Notes under the pieces: generated by a model
The model's input: only the letters and a program-made list of their open reading frames with translations
Databases searched by the model: none
Told to the model about the DNA's origin: nothing
NCBI RefSeq assembly: GCF_900635815.1
Contig: NZ_LR134173.1
Coordinates: 2,202,001 to 2,266,000, forward strand
Reading direction: 5' to 3'
Origin: Legionella cherrii
GTDB taxonomy: Bacteria; Pseudomonadota; Gammaproteobacteria; Legionellales; Legionellaceae
Length of the DNA: 64,000 bases
Position numbers and translations under genes: made by a program
Shown: positions 39,107 to 48,502 of the stretch, piece after piece
Layout: each line of letters begins with the position of its first letter
Position numbering within the stretch: position 1 is the stretch's first letter

Positions 39107-39961
39107 CTATCTATTTCTTAGAGTTGCGGCTTTAAGTGTATTTTCAAGCAATGTCACTATAGTCATAGGCCCTACACCTCCTGGTACCGGTGTAATCCAT
39201 GAAACTTTGTTTACTGCGTTTTTAAAATCTACATCGCCGCGAATACTGCCATCTGCTAATCGATGAATACCAACATCGATGATGATGTGATCTTTATGAA
39301 GCCAATCGGTATCAAGAACATCCATTTTCCCTGTTGCTACGATAACCAGATCAGCGATGTGTACCAATTTTTCTAATTGTTGGGTGAATTTGTGGGCAAT
39401 TGTGACTGTTGCTCCAGCCAGTAGTAATTCTAAACTCATAGGCCGACCAACAATATTCGATGCGCCAATCACAAGCGCATGCTTTCGTTTAACCTCAATC
39501 TGATAATGTTTCAATAAGTTCATCACACCCAGCGGGGTACATGGACGAAGTAATGGATTACGCTGAGCGAGCCGTCCTAAATTATAGGGGTGGAATCCAT
39601 CAACATCCTTTTCTGGTTTGATGTGTTCAATAACTACTCGTTCATTGATATGTTTGGGTAATGGGAGTTGAATGAGAATTCCATCAATGTGATCAAAGTG
39701 GTTTAAATCATCGATAAGCTTAAGTAATTCTTCTTGAGTTGTTTCTTCAGGTAAGTCAAAGGAGTGCGAGCTAATACCCACCTCAGCACAAGCTTTACGC
39801 TTGTTCGCTACATAAACAGTAGAAGCGGGATCGTTGCCAATAAGAACGACAGCAAGGCCAGGTGCTCGATGTGTTTTTTTTAAAAACTCGTGTACGTGTT
39901 CTTTCAATATATCTCGACGAAGAGAAGAGACGACTTTTCCATCAATTAGAGATGCTGACAT
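39107..39961 (-). CDS. folD: Methylenetetrahydrofolate dehydrogenase/cyclohydrolase FolD
   Basis: Bifunctional enzyme of one-carbon metabolism. The 284 residues include [23 protein letters not shown] with the catalytic Lys, [22 protein letters not shown], the dinucleotide motif [11 protein letters not shown] and [13 protein letters not shown]. The frame opens 21 bp earlier, but ATG 39961 yields the usual MSASLIDGK start. Confidence 0.96.
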   Translation of the reverse strand: MSASLIDGKVVSSLRRDILKEHVHEFLKKTHRAPGLAVVLIGNDPASTVYVANKRKACAEVGISSHSFDLPEETTQEELLKLIDDLNHFDHIDGILIQLPLPKHINERVVIEHIKPEKDVDGFHPYNLGRLAQRNPLLRPCTPLGVMNLLKHYQIEVKRKHALVIGASNIVGRPMSLELLLAGATVTIAHKFTQQLEKLVHIADLVIVATGKMDVLDTDWLHKDHIIIDVGIHRLADGSIRGDVDFKNAVNKVSWITPVPGGVGPMTIVTLLENTLKAATLRNR

Positions 39962-40022
39962 AGTTACCCAGAAGAAAAGCAAGGTAATAAATTATGAATT
40001 AGAGGGGGTGGTAATGCAATAG

Positions 40023-40096
40023 GATTAATGGGGCTAGCGTCATTCCTCAGCGCCCAATCATTTCTTGCATAGCGTGGTTGCGCTAGCTATTAACCC
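40023..40096. repeat. Inverted repeat with GCTAGCG/CGCTAGC arms between folD and the holin-like gene
   Basis: Arms reading approximately ATTAATGGGGCTAGCG and CGCTAGCTATTAACCC face each other across about 40 bases. The distal arm overlaps the 3' end and stop codon of the small membrane protein gene on the minus strand. It looks like another palindromic intergenic element and could form the transcription stop of that gene. Confidence 0.45.
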
Positions 40097-40349
40097 TGTG
40101 TCTCAATAAATTGTAAGCCCAAGCTACGATATAACTTCCAATGAAGGTACTAACCGATACGGCTATTCCAGCCAGCAAACATTGGAGAAATGAAAAATCA
40201 TAGGTAATGTATATTGCCCCCATCGTGCCATTAAAGGGCTTCCCAGTGTTAAAAATTAAAATCATCAATCCCATAAAAAAGGTAGATGTTCCAGAGAGAA
40301 CGCCAAGAGATACGCCTAAGGAAACGGGATCTATTTTCCCAAATGCCAT
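40083..40349 (-). CDS. Holin-like small membrane protein, copy 1
   Basis: 88 residues from ATG 40349; the frame is open 36 bp further upstream, but this start matches the paralogue at 42373-42636. Two or three membrane helices are present. Conserved between the two copies are an N-terminal KI-x-P-x-x-LG-x-S block with FFMGL and a C-terminal SYIVAW-x-YN-x-L block. The arrangement recalls small proteins annotated as bacteriophage-holin-like, which end in an ALIAWLYN-type helix. No phage genes are nearby, so lysis is unlikely; the function is unknown. Confidence 0.65.
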   Translation of the reverse strand: MAFGKIDPVSLGVSLGVLSGTSTFFMGLMILIFNTGKPFNGTMGAIYITYDFSFLQCLLAGIAVSVSTFIGSYIVAWAYNLLRHRVNS

Positions 40350-40529
40350 GATAATTACCTTATTCTTCATAATAACCAATTCCATTATTAATCATTATTC
40401 TAGTCATGGGAAGTGGTTGCATAGCTGGGATAAATTAAAAATGTGCATTCATAAGGATGAAATGTTGTAATTGCAAAGAGAAAGAGCATAAATGACGCAA
40501 AAGGTTTACTGAAGAAGTATGATTGACTC

Positions 40530-42380
40530 ATGAGCTTGCTGTGTCTATACTGGAAAATCATTGATTTTATGGTAAATATCGTGGATGAACTAACTGAATT
40601 ACTTAGACCATCTTGGGGTGCTGAAAAATGGATTTTAGAAGGGTGGAACAAGATTACTGCAGATGAGAAACAACTCATTAAAAATAGGATAAATGAGTTA
40701 TTTTGCGATGGTTTACCTTTTGAGCTTCAATCTGACAAACTTTTTTATATTTATACATTTTCACTTTTAGCACAGCTCGAAGTATTAGCCGTTCAAATTC
40801 CTCTTAAATTTGAATCCAAAATGTCTACTGCGGAATACAGAGAACGCATGCGTCAACAATTACTAGACGAAATATTTCATGGTTTAGTATTTACTAAAAT
40901 TGTTTATATGCTGTGCGCGCCTTATGCCTCTCCACCTCCATACAGTCCTCAGATCGAAATTATTTGTAACTATATACGTAATGAGACGTGTCCCAAAGTA
41001 GCGATTATGTTGCTTAATCTTATTGGTGAAGGATGGATCGAAGAAATTTTTGAGAGTTTGCATCGATATGGTGTGGCACCAAAAGTATTCAAAACAATTC
41101 TAGAAGATGAACATCGCCATGTTTGCGAAGCAGATTTATATCGTGATATTGGATTGCCAGACGTTGACCAAATAAGGCCAAAAATTGCTTATTTGGAAGA
41201 ACAATTGATAACCAATATTTTTATGCAATATAAATATATGTCTTCTGTATGTGCTTTATTAGGCGTCGAAGGGGTCATTTATTTTAAAGAGTCTCTCAAT
41301 AAAAAACATACGCAGCAACTCAGCAAAGTGAATCTCCAACCTAGTGAAAATTGGAAAAACTTTATTGAATTTGCGGATGAGGTATTACCAAGAGTTCAAA
41401 ATTATACCGAATCAAATCGGGAAGTGGAAATGACTCCCATTCGAAAAGTCTTCATGACTCAGTGGGATGGTCCAAGTGATCCAACCATGACAGGACAGTT
41501 TAGTGTCGATATCTCCTGCCTCGATTTTTTTAATAAAAAATTTGCTTCAGAGACTTTGACTACGTTGATGTTGCAGGCTGTTAGTTCGTGGATGACCATA
41601 TCCGATCATCATAGAAATTATTTAAGTTTTAGAAAAATCTTTCAAACCAAAGAGGCTTATGTTGGTCTGGTTGTTATGTTACCAGGCTGTGGTGATCATT
41701 TAGGGACTATTGTTTTTGAAAATTGTCATAATCTTAGTTTTTATGAATTATCCGCAAAAATTCGAACTATAGTGTCTATGATGGTTTATTGTTATAAAAA
41801 ACGCGAGCAACTAGAAAAAACAAATCCACGAGTACAACAGCTCATGAAAGATATGGTTTATGAATATGCTTATAATACTTATCCATATCCACTTGCAGGA
41901 ACTCCCTATATTACGCTAAGTAATATTGGCGTGTTTGGCTATACGCAATCTATGGCTCCTCTTCGCAAAACCGAGGCCATGAGATTTACTATAATGGAAG
42001 TTGACCGAAAACTTGTTTGGCAAAAAGATACTCAATCATTCGAACCTAAAGATATGCTGCCGGTATCCATCAGTGCGGACCATCGTATTTTTGATGGTAA
42101 TTCTACGGTTCCAAGAATGGTAGAAGAAAGGTTTCAGAATATGTTTGCCAAAATGTGTAAAGAAAAACCGAAAGCAAAACAACCAATACATCAGCAGGAG
42201 CAATTGCAATTACTTTTAGATCAACTCATTGCAACAAATATCGAAATGGGCTACAAGACTTTAATGTTATTGCAAACTTGCTGGTATGATTTTATTTCGA
42301 TTGAAGAGTGTTATATAGCGTCCAATTATCATGGTATTGCACACAACCAGGATCAAACTCGGGAAACGACACTTATCTAA
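40530..42380 (+). CDS. Ferritin-like di-iron domain fused to E2-type (CAT-like) acyltransferase domain
   Basis: 616 residues. The N-terminal half is helical and carries a di-iron carboxylate pattern in order: Glu84 (LAQLEVLAV), ExxH at Glu114-His117 (DEIFHGL), Glu167 (LIGEGW) and ExxH at Glu194-His197 (EDEHRHVCEAD). The C-terminal half (about 300-540) resembles the catalytic domain of 2-oxoacid dehydrogenase E2 subunits. It has PYITLSNIGVFG and the active-site motif VSISADHRIFDG (His518, Asp522). No lipoyl or E1/E3-binding domain is present. A helical tail ends the protein. The start could also be ATG 40569; ribosome binding sites are weak for both. The function is unknown; di-iron oxidation coupled to acyl transfer is inference. 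Confidence 0.65.
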   Translation: MSLLCLYWKIIDFMVNIVDELTELLRPSWGAEKWILEGWNKITADEKQLIKNRINELFCDGLPFELQSDKLFYIYTFSLLAQLEVLAVQIPLKFESKMSTAEYRERMRQQLLDEIFHGLVFTKIVYMLCAPYASPPPYSPQIEIICNYIRNETCPKVAIMLLNLIGEGWIEEIFESLHRYGVAPKVFKTILEDEHRHVCEADLYRDIGLPDVDQIRPKIAYLEEQLITNIFMQYKYMSSVCALLGVEGVIYFKESLNKKHTQQLSKVNLQPSENWKNFIEFADEVLPRVQNYTESNREVEMTPIRKVFMTQWDGPSDPTMTGQFSVDISCLDFFNKKFASETLTTLMLQAVSSWMTISDHHRNYLSFRKIFQTKEAYVGLVVMLPGCGDHLGTIVFENCHNLSFYELSAKIRTIVSMMVYCYKKREQLEKTNPRVQQLMKDMVYEYAYNTYPYPLAGTPYITLSNIGVFGYTQSMAPLRKTEAMRFTIMEVDRKLVWQKDTQSFEPKDMLPVSISADHRIFDGNSTVPRMVEERFQNMFAKMCKEKPKAKQPIHQQEQLQLLLDQLIATNIEMGYKTLMLLQTCWYDFISIEECYIASNYHGIAHNQDQTRETTLI

Positions 42381-42636
42381 TGTAATCAAGTAGAAAGTTG
42401 TATATCCATGCAACAATATAACTACTAATGAATGTGTTGATGAGTACTATAGCTGCACCTAGGCCAGCATTAGCCAGAGAGGGATTATAGGATAAATACA
42501 TAGTTCCAACCATGCCTACAATGGGTTTATCAGCAAAAAAAACAAATGCTGCTAGACCCATAAAAAATGAAGCAATTGCTGATGGAATACTAATAGAGAT
42601 TCCCAAAGCAAGCGGATTAATTTTAGTGAACTCCAT
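42373..42636 (-). CDS. Holin-like small membrane protein, copy 2
   Basis: 87 residues and a paralogue of the 40083-40349 product. It shares the KINPLALGISI and FFMGL opening and the SSYIVAWIYNFLL ending. Its 3' end overlaps the end of the ferritin-like/acyltransferase gene by 8 bp in convergent orientation. The 283 bp beyond it up to fimV is AT-rich, and I see nothing coding in it. Confidence 0.65.
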   Translation of the reverse strand: MEFTKINPLALGISISIPSAIASFFMGLAAFVFFADKPIVGMVGTMYLSYNPSLANAGLGAAIVLINTFISSYIVAWIYNFLLDYIR

Positions 42637-42919
42637 GATTTCTTATCCCTACTATCAATAAACAATTCATTCTATTATTAATCATTCTTCTTGATATGGG
42701 AAGCTCATTTTTGTCAGAAATTTTAAAGGAGTGACTCAACTATTTTGTAGAAAAATAGGAATAATAAGCGATAATTCAGAAATAGGAATTTACAATTGAA
42801 GTATTTCTATATTAAATGTTCAATAAAGTTCTAATTGCTTGAATAGATTAGGAAATAATGTTAATTTTTTTTAAAAACCAATTTCCTTTCTTCAACCCGC
42901 CAAGGGCATGGAGCTCTGA

Positions 42920-45379
42920 TTGAAAAAAACTGCTTTATTTTCATCCTTATTTTCACTGACGGTGCCTATATATGTTTATGCACTTGGTTTAGGTGAAATG
43001 AAAATAGAGTCAGCTTTAGGCCAGCCTTTTCTTGCTGAGATTGCGCTAATTGATGTCCACAATATTTCTTTGTCAAATATCAGGGTGGGGCTTGCTGATC
43101 CACAAAGCTACCAAAGTTTGGGGATTGAGCGTTCTGAAGCGGTTGGTGCTCTTTTTTTCGATTTGAGACAAAATAAACACGGATTTGTTATACAAGTTCA
43201 TTCCAACGAACGGATGACAGAACCTTATATGCAGCTTATTGTGGACTTAAACTGGCCTAAAGGACAAATCTTTAAAGTTTATACTGTTTTGTTAGATCCA
43301 CCAGGGTATAAATTAACGAGTACTATGGCGCAAAGTGGTTTAACTTATCAGAGGAAGTTCTCAAACTATCAACAGAATACAACGGCCTCTTCTGGAGAAT
43401 ATCAAGGTGAGTCTGGCGAGAAAAAGAAAAAAACAATTTATGGTCCTACAGTGTCCAATGAAAATGTATGGCAAATTGCTCAAAGATATAAAACTTCAGA
43501 CGCAATTTTACCGCAAATTGTTCTTGCAATTGTGGGAGCAAATCCTGGGGCATTTATTGATGGGAATTTAAATGGATTAAAAACAGGTGTTCGCCTTAAA
43601 ATTCCTTCTGCCCAAGAGTTCCTCGAGGTACCAGCTGATTTAGCTACAGTTGAAGTAATGGCTCATGATAAGTCATGGAATGAAAAAACAACGATCAATC
43701 ATGTGTTGGCTCCACCCTATATGACAGGACAAACATCCAATGCCGCGACGGTTGAGTACTCTCAAATACCCCCTGTACCAAAGTTTTCTGAGACCGAAGC
43801 TTCTATGCCCGACAATATTTTGTCTTCAATTCCGTCTTTGGTGACTCCGAAACAAGTAAGTCCAGAACAAAACAGGACACTCAAGGCTGAAATATCAATA
43901 ACCACTGCTGCAGTAGATTCCTTAAGAGAGTCTAATGCTCTGTTGACAGAACAATTGAGTTTTTTACAAGCACAAAATAAAAAACTGCAAGGTCAATTGG
44001 ATGAACGTGATAAAGAACTTCGATTAATACATAACCAAATTCAAACCATGATGAAAGAGCGAATGGCAATTGCAGGACAAGCAAGTTCCATGAACTCAGC
44101 CAACAATTCATCTTCCGAATTTTGGCTTTTAGTCATACTGTTACTTATTGGTGGAGGCGCTGGTGGTCTTGCTGCTTATTTCTATTTAAAACGATCGGAG
44201 CAAGCAAAAAGAAGAGTGGCTCCTTCTTCAGCAGCGGATAGATCTACCTTAACATCTTCTTCGAGTCAGTCCATTATTAGTATGAAAGAAGGGATGGTTA
44301 CGCAAGAACCACAGCAGGAAGTAACGCCAGAAACCAAATTAAAACAGTCTGATTTAACTGCTGAGCCTGAGTTAACCCCTGAGCCTGAGTTAACCCCTGA
44401 GCCTGAGTTAACCCCTGAGCCTGAGTTAACCCCTGAGCCTAAGTTAACTCCTGAGCCTAAGTTAACCCCTGAGCCTAAGTTAACCCCTGAGCCTGAGTTA
44501 ACCCCTGAGCCTGAGTTAACTCCTGAGCCTGAGTTAACCCCTGAGCCTGAGTTAACCCCTGAGCCTGAGTTAACCCCTGAGCCCAAGTTAACCCCTGAGC
44601 CCAAGTTAACCCCTGAGCCCAAGTTAACCCCTGAGCCCAAGTTAACCCCTGAGCCTGAGTTAACTCCTGAGCCTGAGTTAACCCCTGAGCCTGAGTTAAC
44701 CCCTGAGCCCAAGTTAACCCCTGAGCCCAAGTTAACCCCTGAGCCCAAGTTAACCCCTGAGCCCAAGTTAACCCCTGAGCCTAAGTTAGCCCCTGAGCCC
44801 GAGTTAACCCCTGAGCCTAAGTTAGCCCCTGAGCCCGAATCAACCCCTGGGCCTGGATTAAATATAGAGTCGGTTGATGAGTTTGCAGAAAGAAATTCTC
44901 TTGCGATTGAACCTCAATCCACAACAACAAATGATGAGCAATTATTGGAAATTACCCCGACTGAAAATGAGAATAAACCATCTTCTCAGACAGATGAAGA
45001 CAAAAACCCTAGTAGTGATATAACTCAGGAAGATAATCTTTTGGAATTTGAATCAGGTCTACACCATGTACTTACAACGAATCCAGCTCCCAAAGAAAAT
45101 AATTTTCAAGAGCAAATCAGCGAGGATGGAAATAGTGTGGAGTTTGTTCCTTCTGTTCCTGTCGATTTACCACCACAAAAAGAGGATGAAACCCAAAATC
45201 TGTCCTCATTAAAGAACAAAAAAGCATTAGATACACTGTTAGCTCTGGCCAGAACTTATATAGGTATGGAAGATATAGAATCTGCATTGCATTCTTTAAA
45301 TGAAGTCATGGAGCACGGAAGTCAATCACAAAAGGCAGAAGCACAAAGTTTAATTGATGAGATCAAAGGGAAATCCTAA
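42920..45379 (+). CDS. fimV: FimV-like polar/peptidoglycan hub protein with long PEP repeat
   Basis: 819 residues. A signal peptide is followed by the FimV N-terminal domain ([28 protein letters not shown]), a LysM-like module (about 175-230), a coiled coil (about 320-390), a transmembrane helix ([15 protein letters not shown], about 404-424) and an acidic cytoplasmic part. That part contains about 28 tandem hexapeptides, and the C-terminal FimV TPR-like cap ([18 protein letters not shown]) closes it. FimV proteins organise the pole, type IV pili and cyclic-AMP signalling in Pseudomonas. The start is TTG with GGAG 6 bp upstream. The truA-trpF genes that usually follow fimV lie further on, after an insertion. 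Confidence 0.9.
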   Translation: MKKTALFSSLFSLTVPIYVYALGLGEMKIESALGQPFLAEIALIDVHNISLSNIRVGLADPQSYQSLGIERSEAVGALFFDLRQNKHGFVIQVHSNERMTEPYMQLIVDLNWPKGQIFKVYTVLLDPPGYKLTSTMAQSGLTYQRKFSNYQQNTTASSGEYQGESGEKKKKTIYGPTVSNENVWQIAQRYKTSDAILPQIVLAIVGANPGAFIDGNLNGLKTGVRLKIPSAQEFLEVPADLATVEVMAHDKSWNEKTTINHVLAPPYMTGQTSNAATVEYSQIPPVPKFSETEASMPDNILSSIPSLVTPKQVSPEQNRTLKAEISITTAAVDSLRESNALLTEQLSFLQAQNKKLQGQLDERDKELRLIHNQIQTMMKERMAIAGQASSMNSANNSSSEFWLLVILLLIGGGAGGLAAYFYLKRSEQAKRRVAPSSAADRSTLTSSSSQSIISMKEGMVTQEPQQEVTPETKLKQSDLTAEPELTPEPELTPEPELTPEPELTPEPKLTPEPKLTPEPKLTPEPELTPEPELTPEPELTPEPELTPEPELTPEPKLTPEPKLTPEPKLTPEPKLTPEPELTPEPELTPEPELTPEPKLTPEPKLTPEPKLTPEPKLTPEPKLAPEPELTPEPKLAPEPESTPGPGLNIESVDEFAERNSLAIEPQSTTTNDEQLLEITPTENENKPSSQTDEDKNPSSDITQEDNLLEFESGLHHVLTTNPAPKENNFQEQISEDGNSVEFVPSVPVDLPPQKEDETQNLSSLKNKKALDTLLALARTYIGMEDIESALHSLNEVMEHGSQSQKAEAQSLIDEIKGKS
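44360..44863 (+). repeat. 18 bp tandem repeat (PEPxLT hexapeptide) within fimV
   Basis: About 28 head-to-tail 18 bp units encode (P/A)EP(E/K)LT with few variants; the last units degrade to LA, EST and GLN. E and K forms alternate in blocks of roughly 4E, 3K, 5E, 4K, 3E, 5K, E, K, E. Silent markers (CCT versus CCC before AAG, ACT in place of ACC) recur in a way that suggests duplication of a 7-8 unit block. Copy number is likely to vary between isolates. Confidence 0.95.
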
Positions 45380-45410
45380 TTTTGCTGTTTTCTTCCCGGG
45401 CGCAGCCTGG

Positions 45411-45469
45411 CATCCCCATCGGAACATCGTACTACTGCATATAAATCCTTTGCTACTCCTGGGATGACG
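45411..45469. repeat. Degenerate copy of CATCCC...GGGATG inverted repeat behind fimV
   Basis: CATCCCCATCGGAAC and CTCCTGGGATGACG enclose an AT-rich loop about 30 bp after the fimV stop. The outer arms match the family at 24334-24410 and 46375-46454. It may help terminate fimV. Confidence 0.5.
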
Positions 45470-45616
45470 AGGATTTACGGCTTTTTTTACAAGGCTACGC
45501 CACAAAAAAATTTTCCCCGCAACTTACCTGTTTAAAAAATAATCATTTCAAAATATGAATGGACTATAATTAAAGGATGGATGAATGATTTTTATACTTT
45601 ATGGTGAGGGAATATC

Positions 45617-46309
45617 ATGAGAGCAAAATTGCAGCAGATTGAAAGGTTCAATTTGGAGTTGCTGGACTTGCAAGAGCGGGTTAGAACCTTAAAGGGTAGC
45701 TTTTACGAGACATACACGAGAACAGAATTAGAGCCAGAAACATTTAAATTTAAACAGGAAATTGATCCCAATGCCCCTGATGAATTTAATCTTGAGCCGG
45801 ATACCTGGAAGGAAGTAGAAAAACAGATATTGGTGCCTCGTAATCCGACTATAGGGGAAAAAAATCAACTTGCAGATCTGGCACAACAAATTAAAGTTAA
45901 AGAAAGGCAAATCAGTCAATTAAAAGATTCCATACAAGTAGCCAAGGTTATGGAAACTGTTTCAGATGTTATAAGTTATCTCGATCCAAAAACGCATAAA
46001 AATGACATTGCCAATTTGAAATACTTACAAGAGCAGCATTTTTCTGATTTGCACGCACTCAAAAGTCATATTTCTGGATTGTCACGAGGTCAATCTAGTG
46101 TAACACGAGAACTATATGACGCAATTCAAAGGACAAAAGGATCTGATGTTGATGACCAACTCAGTAAAGTTTCTGAGAAAATAGAGGAAAGAAACAATGT
46201 TCATAAAACTGAAAGGTCATTTAACTTTAAGTCATTTAAAGAGCAAATACCGCGTGTAAATATTGATGAGGATTCGAGTAACGAGAATAATGATAATTTT
46301 ACTTTATAA
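45617..46309 (+). CDS. Coiled-coil orphan protein
   Basis: 230 residues, hydrophilic, mostly helical. Heptad-rich segments lie at the start (QQIERFNLELLDLQERVRTL) and in the middle (LADLAQQIKVKERQISQL). The tail is Asp/Asn/Glu-rich (NIDEDSSNENNDNF). It has no signal peptide and no family I recognise. It lies between two copies of a dispersed repeat inside the fimV-truA interval, suggesting acquisition. A Dot/Icm substrate is possible but unsupported beyond composition. Confidence 0.6.
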   Translation: MRAKLQQIERFNLELLDLQERVRTLKGSFYETYTRTELEPETFKFKQEIDPNAPDEFNLEPDTWKEVEKQILVPRNPTIGEKNQLADLAQQIKVKERQISQLKDSIQVAKVMETVSDVISYLDPKTHKNDIANLKYLQEQHFSDLHALKSHISGLSRGQSSVTRELYDAIQRTKGSDVDDQLSKVSEKIEERNNVHKTERSFNFKSFKEQIPRVNIDEDSSNENNDNFTL

Positions 46310-46374
46310 CAACACTAGTGATTCAATCGTATTTCGTTAACTCCGCGAATATTTTTTGAGCTAGAACCTTGGTT

Positions 46375-46454
46375 GTCATCCCGAGTGCAACTAGGGATCT
46401 CCCATAATAGCAACCTGCTACTGAGCGGAAATCCCTCGCTATGCTCGGGATGAC
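46375..46454. repeat. Inverted repeat, GTCATCCCGAG...CTCGGGATGAC
   Basis: Left arm GTCATCCCGAGTGCAACTAG and its continuation GGATCTCC pair with a right arm ending ATGCTCGGGATGAC, the outer 11 bp perfectly. The internal AGGGATCTCC/GGAAATCCCT boxes also pair. It is the second-best copy of the family at 24334-24410 and lies between convergent genes. Confidence 0.7.
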
Positions 46455-46587
46455 GGGTGCTGCGCGAACTCGGCCTACGAAGGCCCCTGATCATTAGCAT
46501 TCTATTAATCAAGATAGGTTTCGTTTAAAGAATGCATCTGTAAAAGAAGTTTTATCAATAAAAATCCCCATTATTTTTTATTAGCTA

Positions 46588-47406
46588 TTATTTTATAAAG
46601 GGTTTTTCTACACCAAAAAGATACGTTGCGGTGACTAAAACTTCGTTTGCTCGATAAGATCCAGGATTTAAGGATTGTTCAGCCCATGTATTAACCCCAT
46701 TACCCGAGGAAATAGGGCCTAAATCTTGATAAATATAACCTACTGAAAAAATAAGTTGAGGAAAAAATTGCACATCAATACCAGCACCCACGTTATATGC
46801 AAATTCACTGGTATTCGAGTCCCTAAATCCAGGACTGACTCTTGGAGTAACATCAGTAAATGCTTCTTCACGATAGTTAGAGACTCTGTTGAATGAACTT
46901 CCTATTCCTCCATTAATATACGGTGAAAATGCCCCATATCGAAACAGATTAATTTTTCCTGATGCTAATAAAAGATTTGAAGTAAAATCCAAGTTGTAGG
47001 TGTAGTTAGTAAATTCGGGTAAGGAATATTGTGTAATTTCACCTTGGATTTGAGTTTTAAAAAAATACTGCCAGAAGACACTTAATGAGTAAGAAGGAAA
47101 CCAGAAATTATTATTTTGCCAACGTCGACCGGCTGATGCAGCAATAACTCCTCCATTATCATTAGTGACTGAAAATTGATCATAATCATAAGGAGAAGGA
47201 AACTCTGAACCATTATTTACTTTCATGTGAGAATGTAACTCAGGAAATTGGGCTCCTCCTCCAAGAGCTAAAAACCAATTACCTTGAGCATTGAAAATAG
47301 ATTGTGGTAGTGGATTTTGTATGCTTTCAATATTCTTAGAAAAAGATTGGCTATGACAGACCAATAATAAAGCGGTGATACCTGGATAAACTAAATTCCA
47401 TTTCAT
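46588..47406 (-). CDS. Outer-membrane beta-barrel protein (OmpA/opacity-like)
   Basis: 272 residues from ATG 47406 (the frame opens 12 bp earlier). A signal peptide (LVYPGITALLLVCHSQSFS) precedes alternating hydrophobic/aromatic beta strands (GNWFLALGGGAQF, YSLSVFWQYFF, FSVGYIYQDLG, VLVTATYLFG). Eight or so strands are expected, as in small outer-membrane barrels. Legionella genomes carry many such barrels of unknown role. It is transcribed opposite to fimV and truA and interrupts their usual neighbourhood. Confidence 0.78.
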   Translation of the reverse strand: MKWNLVYPGITALLLVCHSQSFSKNIESIQNPLPQSIFNAQGNWFLALGGGAQFPELHSHMKVNNGSEFPSPYDYDQFSVTNDNGGVIAASAGRRWQNNNFWFPSYSLSVFWQYFFKTQIQGEITQYSLPEFTNYTYNLDFTSNLLLASGKINLFRYGAFSPYINGGIGSSFNRVSNYREEAFTDVTPRVSPGFRDSNTSEFAYNVGAGIDVQFFPQLIFSVGYIYQDLGPISSGNGVNTWAEQSLNPGSYRANEVLVTATYLFGVEKPFIK

Positions 47407-47442
47407 AATGAGTCTCAAAATTTAAATAATCGTTATAGTAAA

Positions 47443-47477
47443 TGCAGCACAATTATTGATAATGATTAATTGCTGCA
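47443..47477 (-). promoter_or_regulatory. Palindrome with Fur-box-like centre upstream of the beta-barrel gene
   Basis: TGCAGCACAATTA and TAATTGCTGCA form an imperfect inverted repeat (one bulge) around TTGATAATGAT. The centre TGATAATGATTAATT resembles half to two-thirds of a Fur site (TGATAATnATTATCA). It lies about 40-70 bp before the beta-barrel start, a plausible operator position. The rest of the 307 bp gap 47407-47713 is AT-rich promoter-type DNA with nothing else recognised. Confidence 0.3.
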
Positions 47478-47713
47478 TGAGAAAGTATCATAATTGAATG
47501 AAATAAATCAATAAAATGGTTGGAAGTTGATTCGATCGAAACAGGCTATGGATTGATTCGCAAGAACCATAAACAATAACATAATTATTAAAAATCAGAG
47601 TTTAGAACAAGAGAAATTACTATAATAATTAATAAACTTGTAAATCAATTATGTTAAGGTATAGACAAAACATATACTGTATTATAAATTGGCCCTTTTA
47701 TCAGGAATAATCA

Positions 47714-48502
47714 ATGCGTATTGCCTTGGTGCTTGAGTACGATGGTAGCCAGTATCATGGCTGGCAAGCACAAACAGGCTTGCATACAGTGCAACAAGCC
47801 GTAGAACATGCTTTATCTAAAGTAGCAGATAGTCCTATTTCTGTTGTTTGTGCAGGTAGGACAGATACTGGTGTACATGCTACTAATCAAGTAATTCACT
47901 TCGACTGCGATAAGGTACGTAGCATCCGAGCATGGATTCATGGTGCAAACTCTTTCCTACCTAAAGATATTTGCGTTAAGTGGGGAAAAGAGTTGTCGGA
48001 AGAGTTTCATGCAAGATATTCTGCTACTGCAAGAAGATATCGTTATGTCATTTATAATGATGCTATTCGACCTGCTTTATTCCGAAGTAATGTTACTTGG
48101 CAATACAGGCAATTAGATCACCGACAGATGCATCAGGCAGCCCAGGTTTTATTGGGAGAGAATGATTTTACTTCATTTCGTTCCGTTGAGTGTCAGTCGA
48201 ATACACCTATGCGGAATATCCACAAATTACAGGTTAGCCGCATGGGTGATTTAGTAATAATTGATATTACTGCCAATGCTTTTTTACATCATATGGTTCG
48301 AAATATTGCTGGTGTATTAATTGCAGTAGGCTCAGGAAAACATCCTGTATCGTGGGTAGATGAGGTATTAAAAGCAAAAGATAGAAGATTAGGCGCTGAA
48401 ACTGCCCCAGCCTATGGATTGTATTTAGTGCAAGTGACTTATCCTCAGGAATTTTCTATATTACAGAATAATCCAGGGCCTTCTTTTCTTTTGGAGAAAT
48501 AA
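47714..48502 (+). CDS. truA: tRNA pseudouridine(38-40) synthase TruA
   Basis: 262 residues. MRIALVLEYDGSQYHGWQ is the family start, the catalytic aspartate lies in VCAGRTDTGVHA, and FLHHMVRNIAGVL, and the C-terminal motif are intact. It modifies the anticodon stem-loop of several tRNAs. The stop abuts trpF directly, as in the fimV-truA-trpF arrangement of pseudomonads. ATCAGGAA lies upstream of the start. Confidence 0.97.
   Translation: MRIALVLEYDGSQYHGWQAQTGLHTVQQAVEHALSKVADSPISVVCAGRTDTGVHATNQVIHFDCDKVRSIRAWIHGANSFLPKDICVKWGKELSEEFHARYSATARRYRYVIYNDAIRPALFRSNVTWQYRQLDHRQMHQAAQVLLGENDFTSFRSVECQSNTPMRNIHKLQVSRMGDLVIIDITANAFLHHMVRNIAGVLIAVGSGKHPVSWVDEVLKAKDRRLGAETAPAYGLYLVQVTYPQEFSILQNNPGPSFLLEK

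Noticed and set aside
40083..42636. Prophage or lysis cassette suspected from the holin-like proteins
   Set aside because: No endolysin, spanin, integrase, terminase or structural gene is nearby; the central gene is an enzyme-like fusion.
44266..44766. Antisense open frame of glycine/serine/valine-asparagine repeats over fimV
   Set aside because: It is the mirror of the 18 bp tandem repeat; any repeat lacking stops in that frame gives such a product. fimV domains on the other strand are clear.
43400..44900. CRISPR array suspected because of regular repeats
   Set aside because: The repeats are contiguous 18 bp coding units with no spacers and there are no cas genes.
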